This document shows positions 17,402 through 26,339 of a stretch of 64,000 bases of DNA, piece after piece (position 1 is the first letter of the stretch; each line of letters begins with the position of its first letter). Location: contig NZ_KB850224.1 in NCBI RefSeq assembly GCF_000369805.1, positions 2,474,262 through 2,538,261 of the forward strand. The letters run 5' to 3'. Below the pieces are notes generated by a model. That model had not been told where the DNA came from. It ran no database searches and worked only from the letters and a program-made list of their open reading frames with translations. Origin of the DNA: Acinetobacter sp. NIPH 2100. GTDB taxonomy: Bacteria; Pseudomonadota; Gammaproteobacteria; Pseudomonadales; Moraxellaceae. A program made the position numbers and the translations under genes.

Positions 17402-18967
17402 TTAATTTAAAGTTGGCATGGCAAATTGTTTTGCCTCACGAATTTGTGCCGATGGCCAACGTTGTGTAATCGTTTTACGGCGCGTATAAAAACGTACACC
17501 ATCTGGACCATAGGCATATAAATCACCGAATAATGAACGTTTCCAGCCCCCGAAACTATGATAAGCAACAGGAACTGGTAGCGGCACATTTATACCGACC
17601 ATTCCCACTTGAATATTGTTGCTAAAATAACGTGCTGCTTCACCATCACGGGTATAAATACAGGTGCCATTACCATATTCATGATCATTGATCAGTTGCA
17701 TGGCTTGTTGCATGGTTTCAACACGAATCACTTGTAATACAGGTCCAAAAATTTCTTGCTGATAACTGGTCATTTCTGGAGAAATTTGATCAATCAAAGT
17801 CGGTCCAACAAAAAAACCGTTTTCATAACCAATAGGTTTAGCATCACGGCCATCGACCACAATTTTAGCACCTTGTTGCTCTGCACTTTGAATATACGCT
17901 TGTACCTTATCTTTATGTGCTTGCGTAATGAGCGGGCCAAAGTCATTACTGGCATCGGCATAATGTCCAAACTTCAATTGCTGCATTTCTTGCTTGAGCT
18001 TTGCGATCACCACATCCGCAACTTCATCACCGATAGCGACGGCAACCGATAACGCCATACAACGTTCCCCCGATGAACCAAAGGCGGCACCTAGTAATGA
18101 GGTCACGACATTATCAATATCAGCATCAGGCATGATAATGGCGTGATTTTTTGCACCCCCCAGTGCCTGACAGCGTTTCCCGGTCGAAGTCGCGGTACGA
18201 TAGATATATTCGGCAATCGGCGTTGAACCGACAAAACTAATTGCTTGAATCTTTGGATGATGGAGTAAAGCATCTACCGCTTCTTTGTCACCGTTCACCA
18301 CGTTGAATACACCATCAGGTAATCCTGCCTGCTTAAGCAATTCAGCCAGATATAATGCGGCTGAAGGGGCCTTTTCAGAGGGTTTTAAAATAAAGCAATT
18401 GCCACAAACAATGGCCATCGGGAACATCCACAACGGCACCATCGCAGGGAAATTAAAAGGTGTAATTCCTGCAACTACTCCTAAAGGCTGAAATTCACTC
18501 CAAGAATCAATATCTGGGCCAACATTTTTTGAATATTCACCTTTTAAAAACTCAGGTGCAGCACAGGCATATTCCACATTTTCAATGCCACGCTGTAATT
18601 CACCTTGGGCATCATGACAAATCTTGCCGTGTTCCTGTCCGATCAGCTCACACAGCTTCTCAGCATTTTCTTCCAATAATTGTTTAAACTTAAACATTAC
18701 CCGTGCACGTTTAATCACAGGCGTATCACGCCATGCAGGGAACGCCTGCTCTGCAATCTGTACCACCTGATTGACCAATTGCGTATCTGCCAAGGCAACC
18801 TCTTTGCTGATTTCACCTGTTGCAGGATTATAGACCGCTTGTTTTCTGTCGGACTCCGTGACCAGACCACCTTGAATGAAATGCCCAAGCATTTGAGTTG
18901 CTGATGATGCTTGAGTTGAATCTGCATTGCTGAACTGATCAGCATCAAAATGTTCTAAATTATTCAT
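17402..18967 (-). CDS. mmsA: CoA-acylating (methyl)malonate-semialdehyde dehydrogenase
   Basis: The 521-residue aldehyde dehydrogenase has the MmsA-type active site FGSSGERCMALSVAV with catalytic C303, plus ITPFNFPAMVPLW near 168. The family makes acetyl-CoA or propionyl-CoA from malonate or methylmalonate semialdehyde. The preceding omega-aminotransferase on the same strand suggests beta-alanine to malonate semialdehyde to acetyl-CoA. The first 25 residues (rich in Asn, Ser, Asp, Gln) extend beyond the usual family start, but AGCAGGAAT precedes this ATG. It ends at a strong terminator. Confidence 0.9.
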   Translation of the reverse strand: MNNLEHFDADQFSNADSTQASSATQMLGHFIQGGLVTESDRKQAVYNPATGEISKEVALADTQLVNQVVQIAEQAFPAWRDTPVIKRARVMFKFKQLLEENAEKLCELIGQEHGKICHDAQGELQRGIENVEYACAAPEFLKGEYSKNVGPDIDSWSEFQPLGVVAGITPFNFPAMVPLWMFPMAIVCGNCFILKPSEKAPSAALYLAELLKQAGLPDGVFNVVNGDKEAVDALLHHPKIQAISFVGSTPIAEYIYRTATSTGKRCQALGGAKNHAIIMPDADIDNVVTSLLGAAFGSSGERCMALSVAVAIGDEVADVVIAKLKQEMQQLKFGHYADASNDFGPLITQAHKDKVQAYIQSAEQQGAKIVVDGRDAKPIGYENGFFVGPTLIDQISPEMTSYQQEIFGPVLQVIRVETMQQAMQLINDHEYGNGTCIYTRDGEAARYFSNNIQVGMVGINVPLPVPVAYHSFGGWKRSLFGDLYAYGPDGVRFYTRRKTITQRWPSAQIREAKQFAMPTLN

Positions 18968-19026
18968 TTGTATTCCTGCTCTCTGTATTATTTTCCATGT
19001 ACTTCAAACTGTGTTACAGCTCAGCC

Positions 19027-20403
19027 TTATTTCACTTGATATAGGGTTTCACCCACGGCATTCATTAACCGTGATAATTGAGCTTCAGTACTGTTAAACA
19101 TTGGGCCAAATTGAATGGTGTCTCCACCAAAACGTACATAGAAACCTGCTTTCCACAGTTTCATACCAATTTCAAATCCACGAATGGTGGCATCGCCATC
19201 TCGTGGTGCCAGTTGTAAGGCACCGATCAAGCCACAGTTGCGAATATCAATCACATTCGGTGCGCCTTTTAATTCATGCAGCAACTTTTCAAAACTTGGC
19301 GCTAAGGCCGCAGATTGAGTAATTAAGTTCTGTTTTTCCAATACGTCTAATGTGGCTAAAGCAGCAGCGCAAGCGACTGGATGCCCTGAATAGGTATAAC
19401 CGTGGGTAAATTCAACTGCATGTTCAGGCAAGTCTTGTTGCATAAAAGTGTTGTAAATTTCACCACTTGCCACCACGCCACCCAATGGAATGGCACCATT
19501 GGTAATTTGTTTGGCGAAAGTAAGTAGATCAGGGGTAACATCAAAATATTCAGCCGCAGTCCATGTGCCCATACGGCCAAAGCCAGTAATCACTTCGTCA
19601 AAAATCAGCAGGATATTATGTTGATCGCAAATTTCTCTCAGGCGTTTTAAATAGCCTGTTGGTGGCACAATACAGCCTGCTGAGCCTGAAACTGGTTCAA
19701 CAATCACAGCGGCAATATTTGATGCATCATGTAGTTCAATCAGTTTAAGCATCTCATCGGCCAGTTCAATGCCTCCCGTTTCGGCACAGCCTTTGGTAAA
19801 GCTTAGATGCGGTTGCAAGGTATGCGGCAAATGATCAACATCCATCAATTGACCGAACATTTTACGGTTGCCACCAATCCCGCCTAGGCTTGTGCCTGCC
19901 ACGTTAACGCCATGATAACCGCGAGCGCGCCCAATCAGCTTGGTTTTGCTCGGTTGACCTTTGATACGCCAATAAGCCCGTGCCATTTTGACGGCAGTAT
20001 CTGCAGACTCAGAACCCGAATCGGTAAAGAAAACATGCTGTAGTTTTTCTGGCATGTGTTGCACAATTTTTTCAGCCAACTGAAAAGCTAAAGGATGTCC
20101 AAACTGGAATGCAGGTGAATAATCCAGTTTTGCCAGTTGCGTACTGACCGCTGTTTGAATTTCAGGCAAGGTATGCCCTGCTCCACAGGTCCATAAACCT
20201 GACAAAGAGTCATAAATCTCACGTCCAGTACTATCAACCAAGTGCGCTCCTTTTGCAGCTACGATGATGCGTGGATCTTTGTGAAAATTACGATTGGCAG
20301 AAAATGGCATCCAATGCGCTTGAAAATTTAAGCTCATTTGAATATCTGACGGACTCACTTCCATTGCCTTATCTCGGTCATTTGAGGTATCGATATCAAA
20401 CAT
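19027..20403 (-). CDS. Class III omega-aminotransferase, probably beta-alanine:pyruvate type
   Basis: From ATG 20403 the protein has 458 residues; AAGAAGAG lies just upstream, whereas the longer frame from 20469 adds 22 residues that overlap the likely LysR site. It has FFTDSGSESADTAVKMAR, RARGYHGVNVAG, IFDEVITGFGRMG with the PLP Asp269 and the Schiff-base K298 in LLTFAKQITNGAIPLGG. The motif SLSGLWTCGAGH near residue 67 is typical of omega-amino acid:pyruvate transaminases. It is followed by mmsA, which fits beta-alanine or beta-aminoisobutyrate catabolism. LysR at 20506 is divergent. Confidence 0.87.
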   Translation of the reverse strand: MFDIDTSNDRDKAMEVSPSDIQMSLNFQAHWMPFSANRNFHKDPRIIVAAKGAHLVDSTGREIYDSLSGLWTCGAGHTLPEIQTAVSTQLAKLDYSPAFQFGHPLAFQLAEKIVQHMPEKLQHVFFTDSGSESADTAVKMARAYWRIKGQPSKTKLIGRARGYHGVNVAGTSLGGIGGNRKMFGQLMDVDHLPHTLQPHLSFTKGCAETGGIELADEMLKLIELHDASNIAAVIVEPVSGSAGCIVPPTGYLKRLREICDQHNILLIFDEVITGFGRMGTWTAAEYFDVTPDLLTFAKQITNGAIPLGGVVASGEIYNTFMQQDLPEHAVEFTHGYTYSGHPVACAAALATLDVLEKQNLITQSAALAPSFEKLLHELKGAPNVIDIRNCGLIGALQLAPRDGDATIRGFEIGMKLWKAGFYVRFGGDTIQFGPMFNSTEAQLSRLMNAVGETLYQVK

Positions 20404-20456
20404 AATCACTCTTCTTGTTTTGGGGTTATGCTTGGAGTGTACAGAGCGATATAGTT

Positions 20457-20469
20457 TTGATAAATTCAA
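20457..20469. promoter_or_regulatory. LysR-type box in the aminotransferase/LysR divergent region
   Basis: TTGATAAATTCAA is a dyad of the T-N11-A form used by LysR-type regulators, 54 bp before the aminotransferase start and 36 bp before the LysR start. Binding is inferred from form and position. Confidence 0.45.
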
Positions 20470-20505
20470 ATTGTCTTGAGTTTAGATATAAAAAAGCAAA
20501 ACTAA

Positions 20506-21435
20506 ATGAAACCGAAAAAATTAAATCAAGTGACTGATTTTGATATAAAACTTCTCAAAATATTTAAAACGGTGTGTGATTGCCACAGCTTTAGCTCTGC
20601 TGAAAGCATCCTTGGCATTAGTCGCTCTGCGATTAGTCTGCATATGAGTGATCTGGAAAATCGGCTTGGTATCCGACTGTGTCAACGAGGCCGAGCAGGC
20701 TTTGCTTTGACAGATGAGGGGCGGGAAATTCTGGAATATATCGAAGTGCTTAGTGCTTCGATTGAAGACTTTCGAGCCAAAATCAATCAAATGCACAATC
20801 AGCTCAAAGGTGAGTTTAATATTGGAATTATCAACAATTTGGTGACTATGCCCAGCGCCTATATTACCAATACCCTTGCGGTATTGGCGGAAGAAAACAA
20901 AGAAGTGGTGATCAATATCAGCATGAGCACCTTGTCTGATATTGAATGTCGTGTTTTAGACAATCGCTTACATGCAGGTGCGATTCCTTTGGTTACACCT
21001 CTATCTGGGCTGGATTATTTTGATTTATATCGTGAAAAATCTTTTCTGTATTGCGGCAAAAACCATCCACTATTTCAACATTTAGGTGAAATCAATACGG
21101 TGGATTTAAAAAACTGGCAGGCTGTTTTGCCTAACTATGCGATTACTGCTGAAGCAACCCAATTACACCAGTTACTAGACTGTTCAGCCACCGCAACTGA
21201 CCGTGAAGGCATTGCCTTTCTGATCTTAACAGGGAAATTTCTGGGTTTTTTACCCGATCATTATGCCAAGAAATGGGTGGAAGATGGTTTGATGCAGCCT
21301 ATTTTACAGGATGTGATGCATTACAGTACCCCGATCTGCCTAATCACTCACAAAGGCAAAAACTACAATATGATTTTAAAAACCTTTATGAACATTTTAA
21401 AAACCAGAATCATGCCGTTGACTTCGTCAAGCTAA
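20506..21435 (+). CDS. LysR-family regulator of the omega-aminotransferase/mmsA operon
   Basis: The 309-residue protein has an N-terminal winged helix (FDIKLLKIFKTVCDCHSFSSAESI followed by LGISRSAISLHMSDLENRLGIRLCQR) and a periplasmic-binding-like effector domain from about residue 98. It is divergent from the aminotransferase-mmsA operon, which is the normal LysR target arrangement. A T-N11-A site lies between them. The inducer is probably the amino acid or semialdehyde of the pathway, by inference. Confidence 0.9.
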   Translation: MKPKKLNQVTDFDIKLLKIFKTVCDCHSFSSAESILGISRSAISLHMSDLENRLGIRLCQRGRAGFALTDEGREILEYIEVLSASIEDFRAKINQMHNQLKGEFNIGIINNLVTMPSAYITNTLAVLAEENKEVVINISMSTLSDIECRVLDNRLHAGAIPLVTPLSGLDYFDLYREKSFLYCGKNHPLFQHLGEINTVDLKNWQAVLPNYAITAEATQLHQLLDCSATATDREGIAFLILTGKFLGFLPDHYAKKWVEDGLMQPILQDVMHYSTPICLITHKGKNYNMILKTFMNILKTRIMPLTSSS

Positions 21436-21438
21436 GGA

Positions 21439-21478
21439 ATACAAAGTCGATGAACTGAGCCCATCGACTTTCTTGTAT
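21439..21478. terminator. Hairpin between convergent LysR and AAHS genes
   Basis: ATACAAAGTCGATG pairs with CATCGACTTTCTTGTAT across a 9-nt loop, with a one-base offset in the lower stem. It lies between two convergent genes. There is no long T-run, so termination strength is uncertain. Confidence 0.6.
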
Positions 21479-21493
21479 AAATAATGATGATGA

Positions 21494-22861
21494 CTATGCT
21501 TCACCAGTCTCAGCAATGTTCGATGCTGCATTCACCGCGCTTTTACTGCCGCTATCGGATTCATGCCGTTTCAGCACCAACACTGCAAAAATTGCAATGA
21601 TGGCGGGTATGGCGATCATTACAAAGTTCAGCTTATGTGGTAAGCCTAAAGTCAGTAGCATGCCAGTTAAGATCGGCCCGACAATTGCGCCAATCCGCCC
21701 AACCGCAGAAGCACAGCCGATCCCTGTCGAGCGTACACTTAAGGGATAGTACTGTGCGACATAACTGTATAGCAGAATTGAAGTCCCGATGGTTGCAGCA
21801 CCTGCAATCGTCACCAAACCATATAAAATGTAGGCTGGTGAGTTATAGCCGAGTCCAACCAGTGCAAATACACCTGCAACAAACATGGTTAAAATGACTG
21901 GTTTTAAATGGAATTTATCGGAGAGTACTCCTCCTAGGATTGCTCCGATCATGGCACCCACATTCAGTGCTAGCAGGAATAAAATACTTTTACCCAATGA
22001 GTAACCTGCTGCCAGCATCAGTTTAGGCAACCAACTGCTCAATGCATAAACCATCAGCAAACACATAAAGAATAATAGCCAAAACATCAAGGTACTCAAA
22101 GCACGGCCATGCTGAAATAAGGCTTTTGCTGAACTGCCTGTGCCCAGATTATCCTCATTCAAACATAAGCGTGTATCAGTACTTAATGCCTGATCTGGTG
22201 CAATTTTTTGGATAATGGCATAGGCTTGCTCGGTCTTGCCACTTTTTACTAAAAAGGTCAGTGACTCAGGCAAAAACTTCCATAAAATCGGTAGTAGTAA
22301 TAATGGAATACCTGCAATCAAAAACATGATTTGCCAGCCTTGGCTTTCCACCAGATAGCTTCCTAACAGCGCTGAAATAATCCCACCAATGGCATAACCG
22401 CTAAACATACTGCCCACCAAAGTACTGCGCATCCGCTTTGGGGCATATTCAGAGGTTAACGCCACCAGATTTGGCATGACGCCACCAATCCCCAAACCTG
22501 CTAAAAAGCGTAACAGACCAAACTCAAAAGGCGTCGATGCAAATGCACCCCAAAAGGTAAAACCACTAAAGAAAGTCACACAAATCAAGATCACATTTTT
22601 GCGACCAATTTTATCTGCCAAAGCCCCGAATAGCATGGCACCAAACATCATTCCACATAAGGCCGTACTGGCCAACATACCCGCCTGTACTGCTGTGAGT
22701 GACCACTCCTGCATTAATACGGGTAAAACCACACCGTAAATGACTAGATCATAACCGTCAAAAATAATAATGAGTAAGCACCAAAGCAGAATGCTCCAAT
22801 GAAAAGGGGTAAATTTTGCTTGGTCAATAATTGCATTGACATTCAACGTCGATGTTGCCAT
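21494..22861 (-). CDS. AAHS-family MFS transporter (aromatic acid:H+ symporter type)
   Basis: The 455-residue carrier has the AAHS hallmark DGYDLVIYGVVLPVL in TM1, motif A with GALADKIGRKN between TM2 and TM3, and a repeated motif GGVLSDKFHLK after TM8. Characterised members of this group in Acinetobacter (PcaK, BenK, VanK, MucK) import aromatic acids or muconate. It follows the DcaP-like porin gene on the same strand with an 84-bp gap, so the two may form an outer- and inner-membrane uptake route. GAGGAGAT precedes the ATG. The substrate is unknown. Confidence 0.88.
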   Translation of the reverse strand: MATSTLNVNAIIDQAKFTPFHWSILLWCLLIIIFDGYDLVIYGVVLPVLMQEWSLTAVQAGMLASTALCGMMFGAMLFGALADKIGRKNVILICVTFFSGFTFWGAFASTPFEFGLLRFLAGLGIGGVMPNLVALTSEYAPKRMRSTLVGSMFSGYAIGGIISALLGSYLVESQGWQIMFLIAGIPLLLLPILWKFLPESLTFLVKSGKTEQAYAIIQKIAPDQALSTDTRLCLNEDNLGTGSSAKALFQHGRALSTLMFWLLFFMCLLMVYALSSWLPKLMLAAGYSLGKSILFLLALNVGAMIGAILGGVLSDKFHLKPVILTMFVAGVFALVGLGYNSPAYILYGLVTIAGAATIGTSILLYSYVAQYYPLSVRSTGIGCASAVGRIGAIVGPILTGMLLTLGLPHKLNFVMIAIPAIIAIFAVLVLKRHESDSGSKSAVNAASNIAETGEA

Positions 22862-22945
22862 TTAATCATCTCCTCTATGAGATAAATTCTTGTTTAAAAC
22901 GACATACTGCACCCTAAAGAAAAAACAGATTATTCAAGGTCTTGA

Positions 22946-24232
22946 TTAAAAGTCGTAACTCGCCATCATATTGAAGCGGTTATCAATTCCTTTACGCCCC
23001 TCAAAAGTTTCACGCTCGCCATAGACGTATTCCACGCCCAAAGTAATGGGTTTATACGGGTTGTACATGGCATTGATCCAACCTTGCCAAAGCTCTTTAT
23101 TTTGAGTCAGGTTAGTTTTTTGGATTTGGGCAAAAGTATTGTCATCTTTAGCTTTCATATAGCCATAACCCAAGGTTGAACGAAGCTGTGAATTAAATTG
23201 ATGAGTCAGACCTGCTGAAATGGTGTCGAATTCATTGCTCTGAATATTATTCTTATCATCAATCACATAACTGTTATTGGTCCATAATAGAAAACGACCA
23301 TCGCCTTTGACATGGTAATAGTCCGCTTTTAAGAAGGTTTGTGGCGTTAACTGATATTTACCCCCTAGCCCCACACCCCATGCCCATTCTTCGTCATTAC
23401 TGGTTTTTTTCTCAGCCATAAAGGTTCGGCCAGACAACAAGGAACCATTCTCAAATTTATGATTCAATCGTCCCACCAAAGCAGGCAAACGCATTTCATT
23501 ATCCGGGTCAGAAGTTGCGGTATATTTTGGATCCTCAATCGCCACAGCAAAACTGGTATTGGCTGATAGATTGTCGCTATAACGAACCAATGGTGAGCGT
23601 TGTAATGCGCCACCGACATAAGTCCCAGCATCGATCGTTTCTGGATAATATTCAGGGGCAATAAAAGTTGACCAAGTCTGACCAATCAACCATTTATCAA
23701 AGGTTAAATAGGCATGGCGAATACGGAATTGATCGCGTGTGCTGCCACCAAAGAAATCCATTTCCAACTTGCCACCGACATCGCCAGCGGCTGTCGGCGT
23801 TTTAAAATTCAAACCTAAACGGGTGACGTTGACCGTTGAATGCAAACGATCTTTTTGTTGAGCTTCCTCGGCAGTATGTTCCAGTGGTACGCCACTGATA
23901 TTGTTATACATTGTCGATGCACCTTTGGCCTGATAAGAGGCATCGGCCCGGATATAACCATATAAACTAACTTCTGCTCCCGCTTTACTGATATTCAGTT
24001 TAGGCGCCTGTGTTTCAGCCACTTGCGGTGTAGCAGCTACGGTGACTGGAGCCGTCGACTGGGCTGGAACAGGCTGCTTTACATACTGTTGCAGCATCGC
24101 TCGCAACTCTTGAACCTCCTGTCGGAGCTGGGCAATTTCAGCACTTTCAGTTCCCGAATAAGCAGAGGACATGGCCGTTAAAACACCCACAGCCAACATG
24201 CTTTTTTGTACCGTTAAAATAAAATTTTTCAT
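22946..24232 (-). CDS. DcaP-like outer-membrane porin
   Basis: From ATG 24232, which has AAGGAA upstream, the precursor has about 428 residues. It has a signal peptide, then a short N-terminal coiled coil (EIAQLRQEVQELRAMLQQYV) and a Pro/Ala-rich linker, then a beta-barrel with repeated aromatic strand ends and terminal FNMMASYDF. This architecture matches DcaP, the trimeric Acinetobacter porin for dicarboxylates. The frame can be extended to 24253. It is co-directional with the AAHS carrier. Substrate specificity is not readable. Confidence 0.87.
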   Translation of the reverse strand: MKNFILTVQKSMLAVGVLTAMSSAYSGTESAEIAQLRQEVQELRAMLQQYVKQPVPAQSTAPVTVAATPQVAETQAPKLNISKAGAEVSLYGYIRADASYQAKGASTMYNNISGVPLEHTAEEAQQKDRLHSTVNVTRLGLNFKTPTAAGDVGGKLEMDFFGGSTRDQFRIRHAYLTFDKWLIGQTWSTFIAPEYYPETIDAGTYVGGALQRSPLVRYSDNLSANTSFAVAIEDPKYTATSDPDNEMRLPALVGRLNHKFENGSLLSGRTFMAEKKTSNDEEWAWGVGLGGKYQLTPQTFLKADYYHVKGDGRFLLWTNNSYVIDDKNNIQSNEFDTISAGLTHQFNSQLRSTLGYGYMKAKDDNTFAQIQKTNLTQNKELWQGWINAMYNPYKPITLGVEYVYGERETFEGRKGIDNRFNMMASYDF

Positions 24233-24494
24233 TGAAATCAATTTCCTTTTCAATTGATCTTAAAACCCGTTTTAAGATCATTCTTTGTTTGTGTTTTATC
24301 CTTTGTCGTACAGAAGTACCACATCACATTTTTTATTCTAAAAATTTCAAATCATTGATTTATTTAATCTTCACCTCCTATTTTCAATCTACTTTCATTC
24401 ACTTTGACTTTTTTAAAGACAGCAAAACCTAGCAGCAGCGATATGAGCCACTGCTCAAAACTTCCGTTAAAAGCTAAAAAATTAAGTTGCTGTT

Positions 24495-25235
24495 TTAATG
24501 TTGGATTCCTTGTTGAGCGAAAACGACCTTGCCAGAATGTTCCGAGGTCAAGATATCGTCCTGCTTTTTCTGGGCAATCAGTCCCTGATACGTTAAAACT
24601 TGGCTAAAACAATGCACCTGTGCAAAACCTGTCCGCTGAAGCAGTTGCTGATAATCGTCAAAAGCGAGCGTAAAAAAGTCTTGTGCTAAACGTTCCATCA
24701 TTGCATCACTCTGCTCAATACTCAGACCATTAGCCTGACATAACAAAGGCAAGGCTTTAAATTGTTGAGGATTTTCACAAGCCATGAGGTCGTAAGTAAT
24801 TAGAAGTCCTTTGGCTCTTAAGCGCTTTGAAATCTCTGCAAAAAAATCTGATTTCAACTCATGCGGCACAAAATGTGTAACCAAGATCGACAGTGCCGCA
24901 TCAAATTTTGGCTGTGTCGGCAATGCTGCTGTTTCTCCATGAATGAATTGCACACGCTCTGACTGTCCAAGCTGCTGAATCAGTGCTTGTGCTTTCTGCA
25001 GCATGCCCAAAGAAGGATCAACTGCCGTAAAAGTCCAAGTCGGATGCCTATTCAATAAATATTCAAGTTCATAGCCTGTGCCACAACCGACAATTAAAAT
25101 CTGTGCATCAGAACTTAGAGCCGACTGTAAAAGAGCATCGACTTGTTGATGCATCAGCGCATAACCTGGAATCAGTCGGCGGATATGATCATCATAGCGT
25201 TCCACCACTTTCTGACTATTAAAATCTTTCGCCAT
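24495..25235 (-). CDS. Class I SAM-dependent methyltransferase, substrate unknown
   Basis: The 246-residue protein has the SAM-binding motif I ILIVGCGTGYELEYL (near 47), an acidic motif II (FTAVDPS), and motif IV FDAALSILVTHFV. The N-terminal IRRLIPGYALMHQQVDALL resembles the region before the SAM site in CmoA-like enzymes. Although it is next to bioB, it lacks the BioC-type N-terminus, so I do not call it the biotin-pathway methyltransferase. It is the last gene of the leftward ligase-bioB operon, 17 bp after biotin synthase from AGAGGATCAA. Confidence 0.85.
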   Translation of the reverse strand: MAKDFNSQKVVERYDDHIRRLIPGYALMHQQVDALLQSALSSDAQILIVGCGTGYELEYLLNRHPTWTFTAVDPSLGMLQKAQALIQQLGQSERVQFIHGETAALPTQPKFDAALSILVTHFVPHELKSDFFAEISKRLRAKGLLITYDLMACENPQQFKALPLLCQANGLSIEQSDAMMERLAQDFFTLAFDDYQQLLQRTGFAQVHCFSQVLTYQGLIAQKKQDDILTSEHSGKVVFAQQGIQH

Positions 25236-25259
25236 TTGATCCTCTACTTTTTAAAAGTC

Positions 25260-26252
25260 TTAAATGGTCAGCATCGCATCGACTGATAACTGACTCACAG
25301 AAGGTTTGCTCGCTTCTATTTTTAAGCCTAGTTTTTGAAATAAGGCTTGGTCACGACTTTCACCCGCATTGGCAGTGGTTAATAACTTTTCGCCAGAAAA
25401 AATAGAGTTGGCACCTGCCATAAACGCCAAGGCTTGATCGGAATCGGTTAATGCTTCACGCCCAGCCGAGAGTCGAATGTAACTTTTCGGCATAATCAAA
25501 CGCGCCACAGCAATGGTTCGAATCCATTCAATCACATCCAGTTTTTCCACCTGAGCCAATGGTGTCCCTTCTATCGGAACCAGCATGTTAATAGGCACGG
25601 ATTCTGGATGTAACGGCAAAGTTGCAAGTTCATGTAAAAGGCCAATCCGATCCTCTCGGCTTTCACCTAAACCCACAATACCGCCACTACAGACTTTCAA
25701 CCCTGCCTGACGAACATGGTCTAGGGTATCCAAACGGTCATCAAAAGTTCGGGTACTGATAATGTGTGAATAATATTCACGCGAGGTGTCCAGATTATGG
25801 TTGTAATAATCCAGTCCCGCATCTTTTAAACGTTCTGCTTGTGAAGCATTCAGCATACCCAAAGTCATACAGGTTTCCAGTCCCAAAGCTTTCACTTCGC
25901 GGACCATGTCCAATACATAAGGCATATCGCGTTCATGCGGATTGCGCCATGCAGCCCCCATACAAAATCGTGATGCGCCTGAGGCTTTGGATTTTTGTGC
26001 TTCTTGAATGACTTTCTCGACTGCAATACGTTTTTCTGCTTCCAGTTTCGAATCATAGTGGACCGATTGCGAACAATACTTGCAATCTTCTGGACATTTT
26101 CCAGTCTTAATAGAGAGTAAAGTACTGACCTGAATCGTATTCGCAGTAAAAAATTGTCGATGTAACTGTTGTGCCTGAAAGACTAAATCCAACAAAGGCT
26201 GCTCATATAAAGCCTGTATTTCAGCACGTGACCAATCATTTCTGATCTTCAT
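25260..26252 (-). CDS. bioB: Biotin synthase (radical SAM)
   Basis: This is a radical SAM enzyme inserting sulfur into dethiobiotin. The three cluster cysteines lie in [12 protein letters not shown], and other BioB hallmarks are [25 protein letters not shown] and LSAGRE. The start at ATG 26252 gives 330 residues and has CAGGAT upstream; a longer frame from 26324 would add 24 residues not seen in the family. It is encoded in an operon with an acyl-CoA ligase of the leucine cluster rather than with bioA/F/C/D, so it may supply biotin for methylcrotonyl-CoA carboxylase. Confidence 0.93.
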   Translation of the reverse strand: MKIRNDWSRAEIQALYEQPLLDLVFQAQQLHRQFFTANTIQVSTLLSIKTGKCPEDCKYCSQSVHYDSKLEAEKRIAVEKVIQEAQKSKASGASRFCMGAAWRNPHERDMPYVLDMVREVKALGLETCMTLGMLNASQAERLKDAGLDYYNHNLDTSREYYSHIISTRTFDDRLDTLDHVRQAGLKVCSGGIVGLGESREDRIGLLHELATLPLHPESVPINMLVPIEGTPLAQVEKLDVIEWIRTIAVARLIMPKSYIRLSAGREALTDSDQALAFMAGANSIFSGEKLLTTANAGESRDQALFQKLGLKIEASKPSVSQLSVDAMLTI

Positions 26253-26339
26253 TTTTTGATCCTGACATCCTATGTTTAGATAAAACCGCAACATCAAATT
26301 TTCCTCCCTTGCCTGCGTACACAAAGGAGGAACACCATT

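Noticed and set aside
24495..25235. Methyltransferase as BioC because it neighbours bioB
   Set aside because: The N-terminus and general pattern are not those of BioC, and no bioF, bioA, bioD or bioH gene is beside it.
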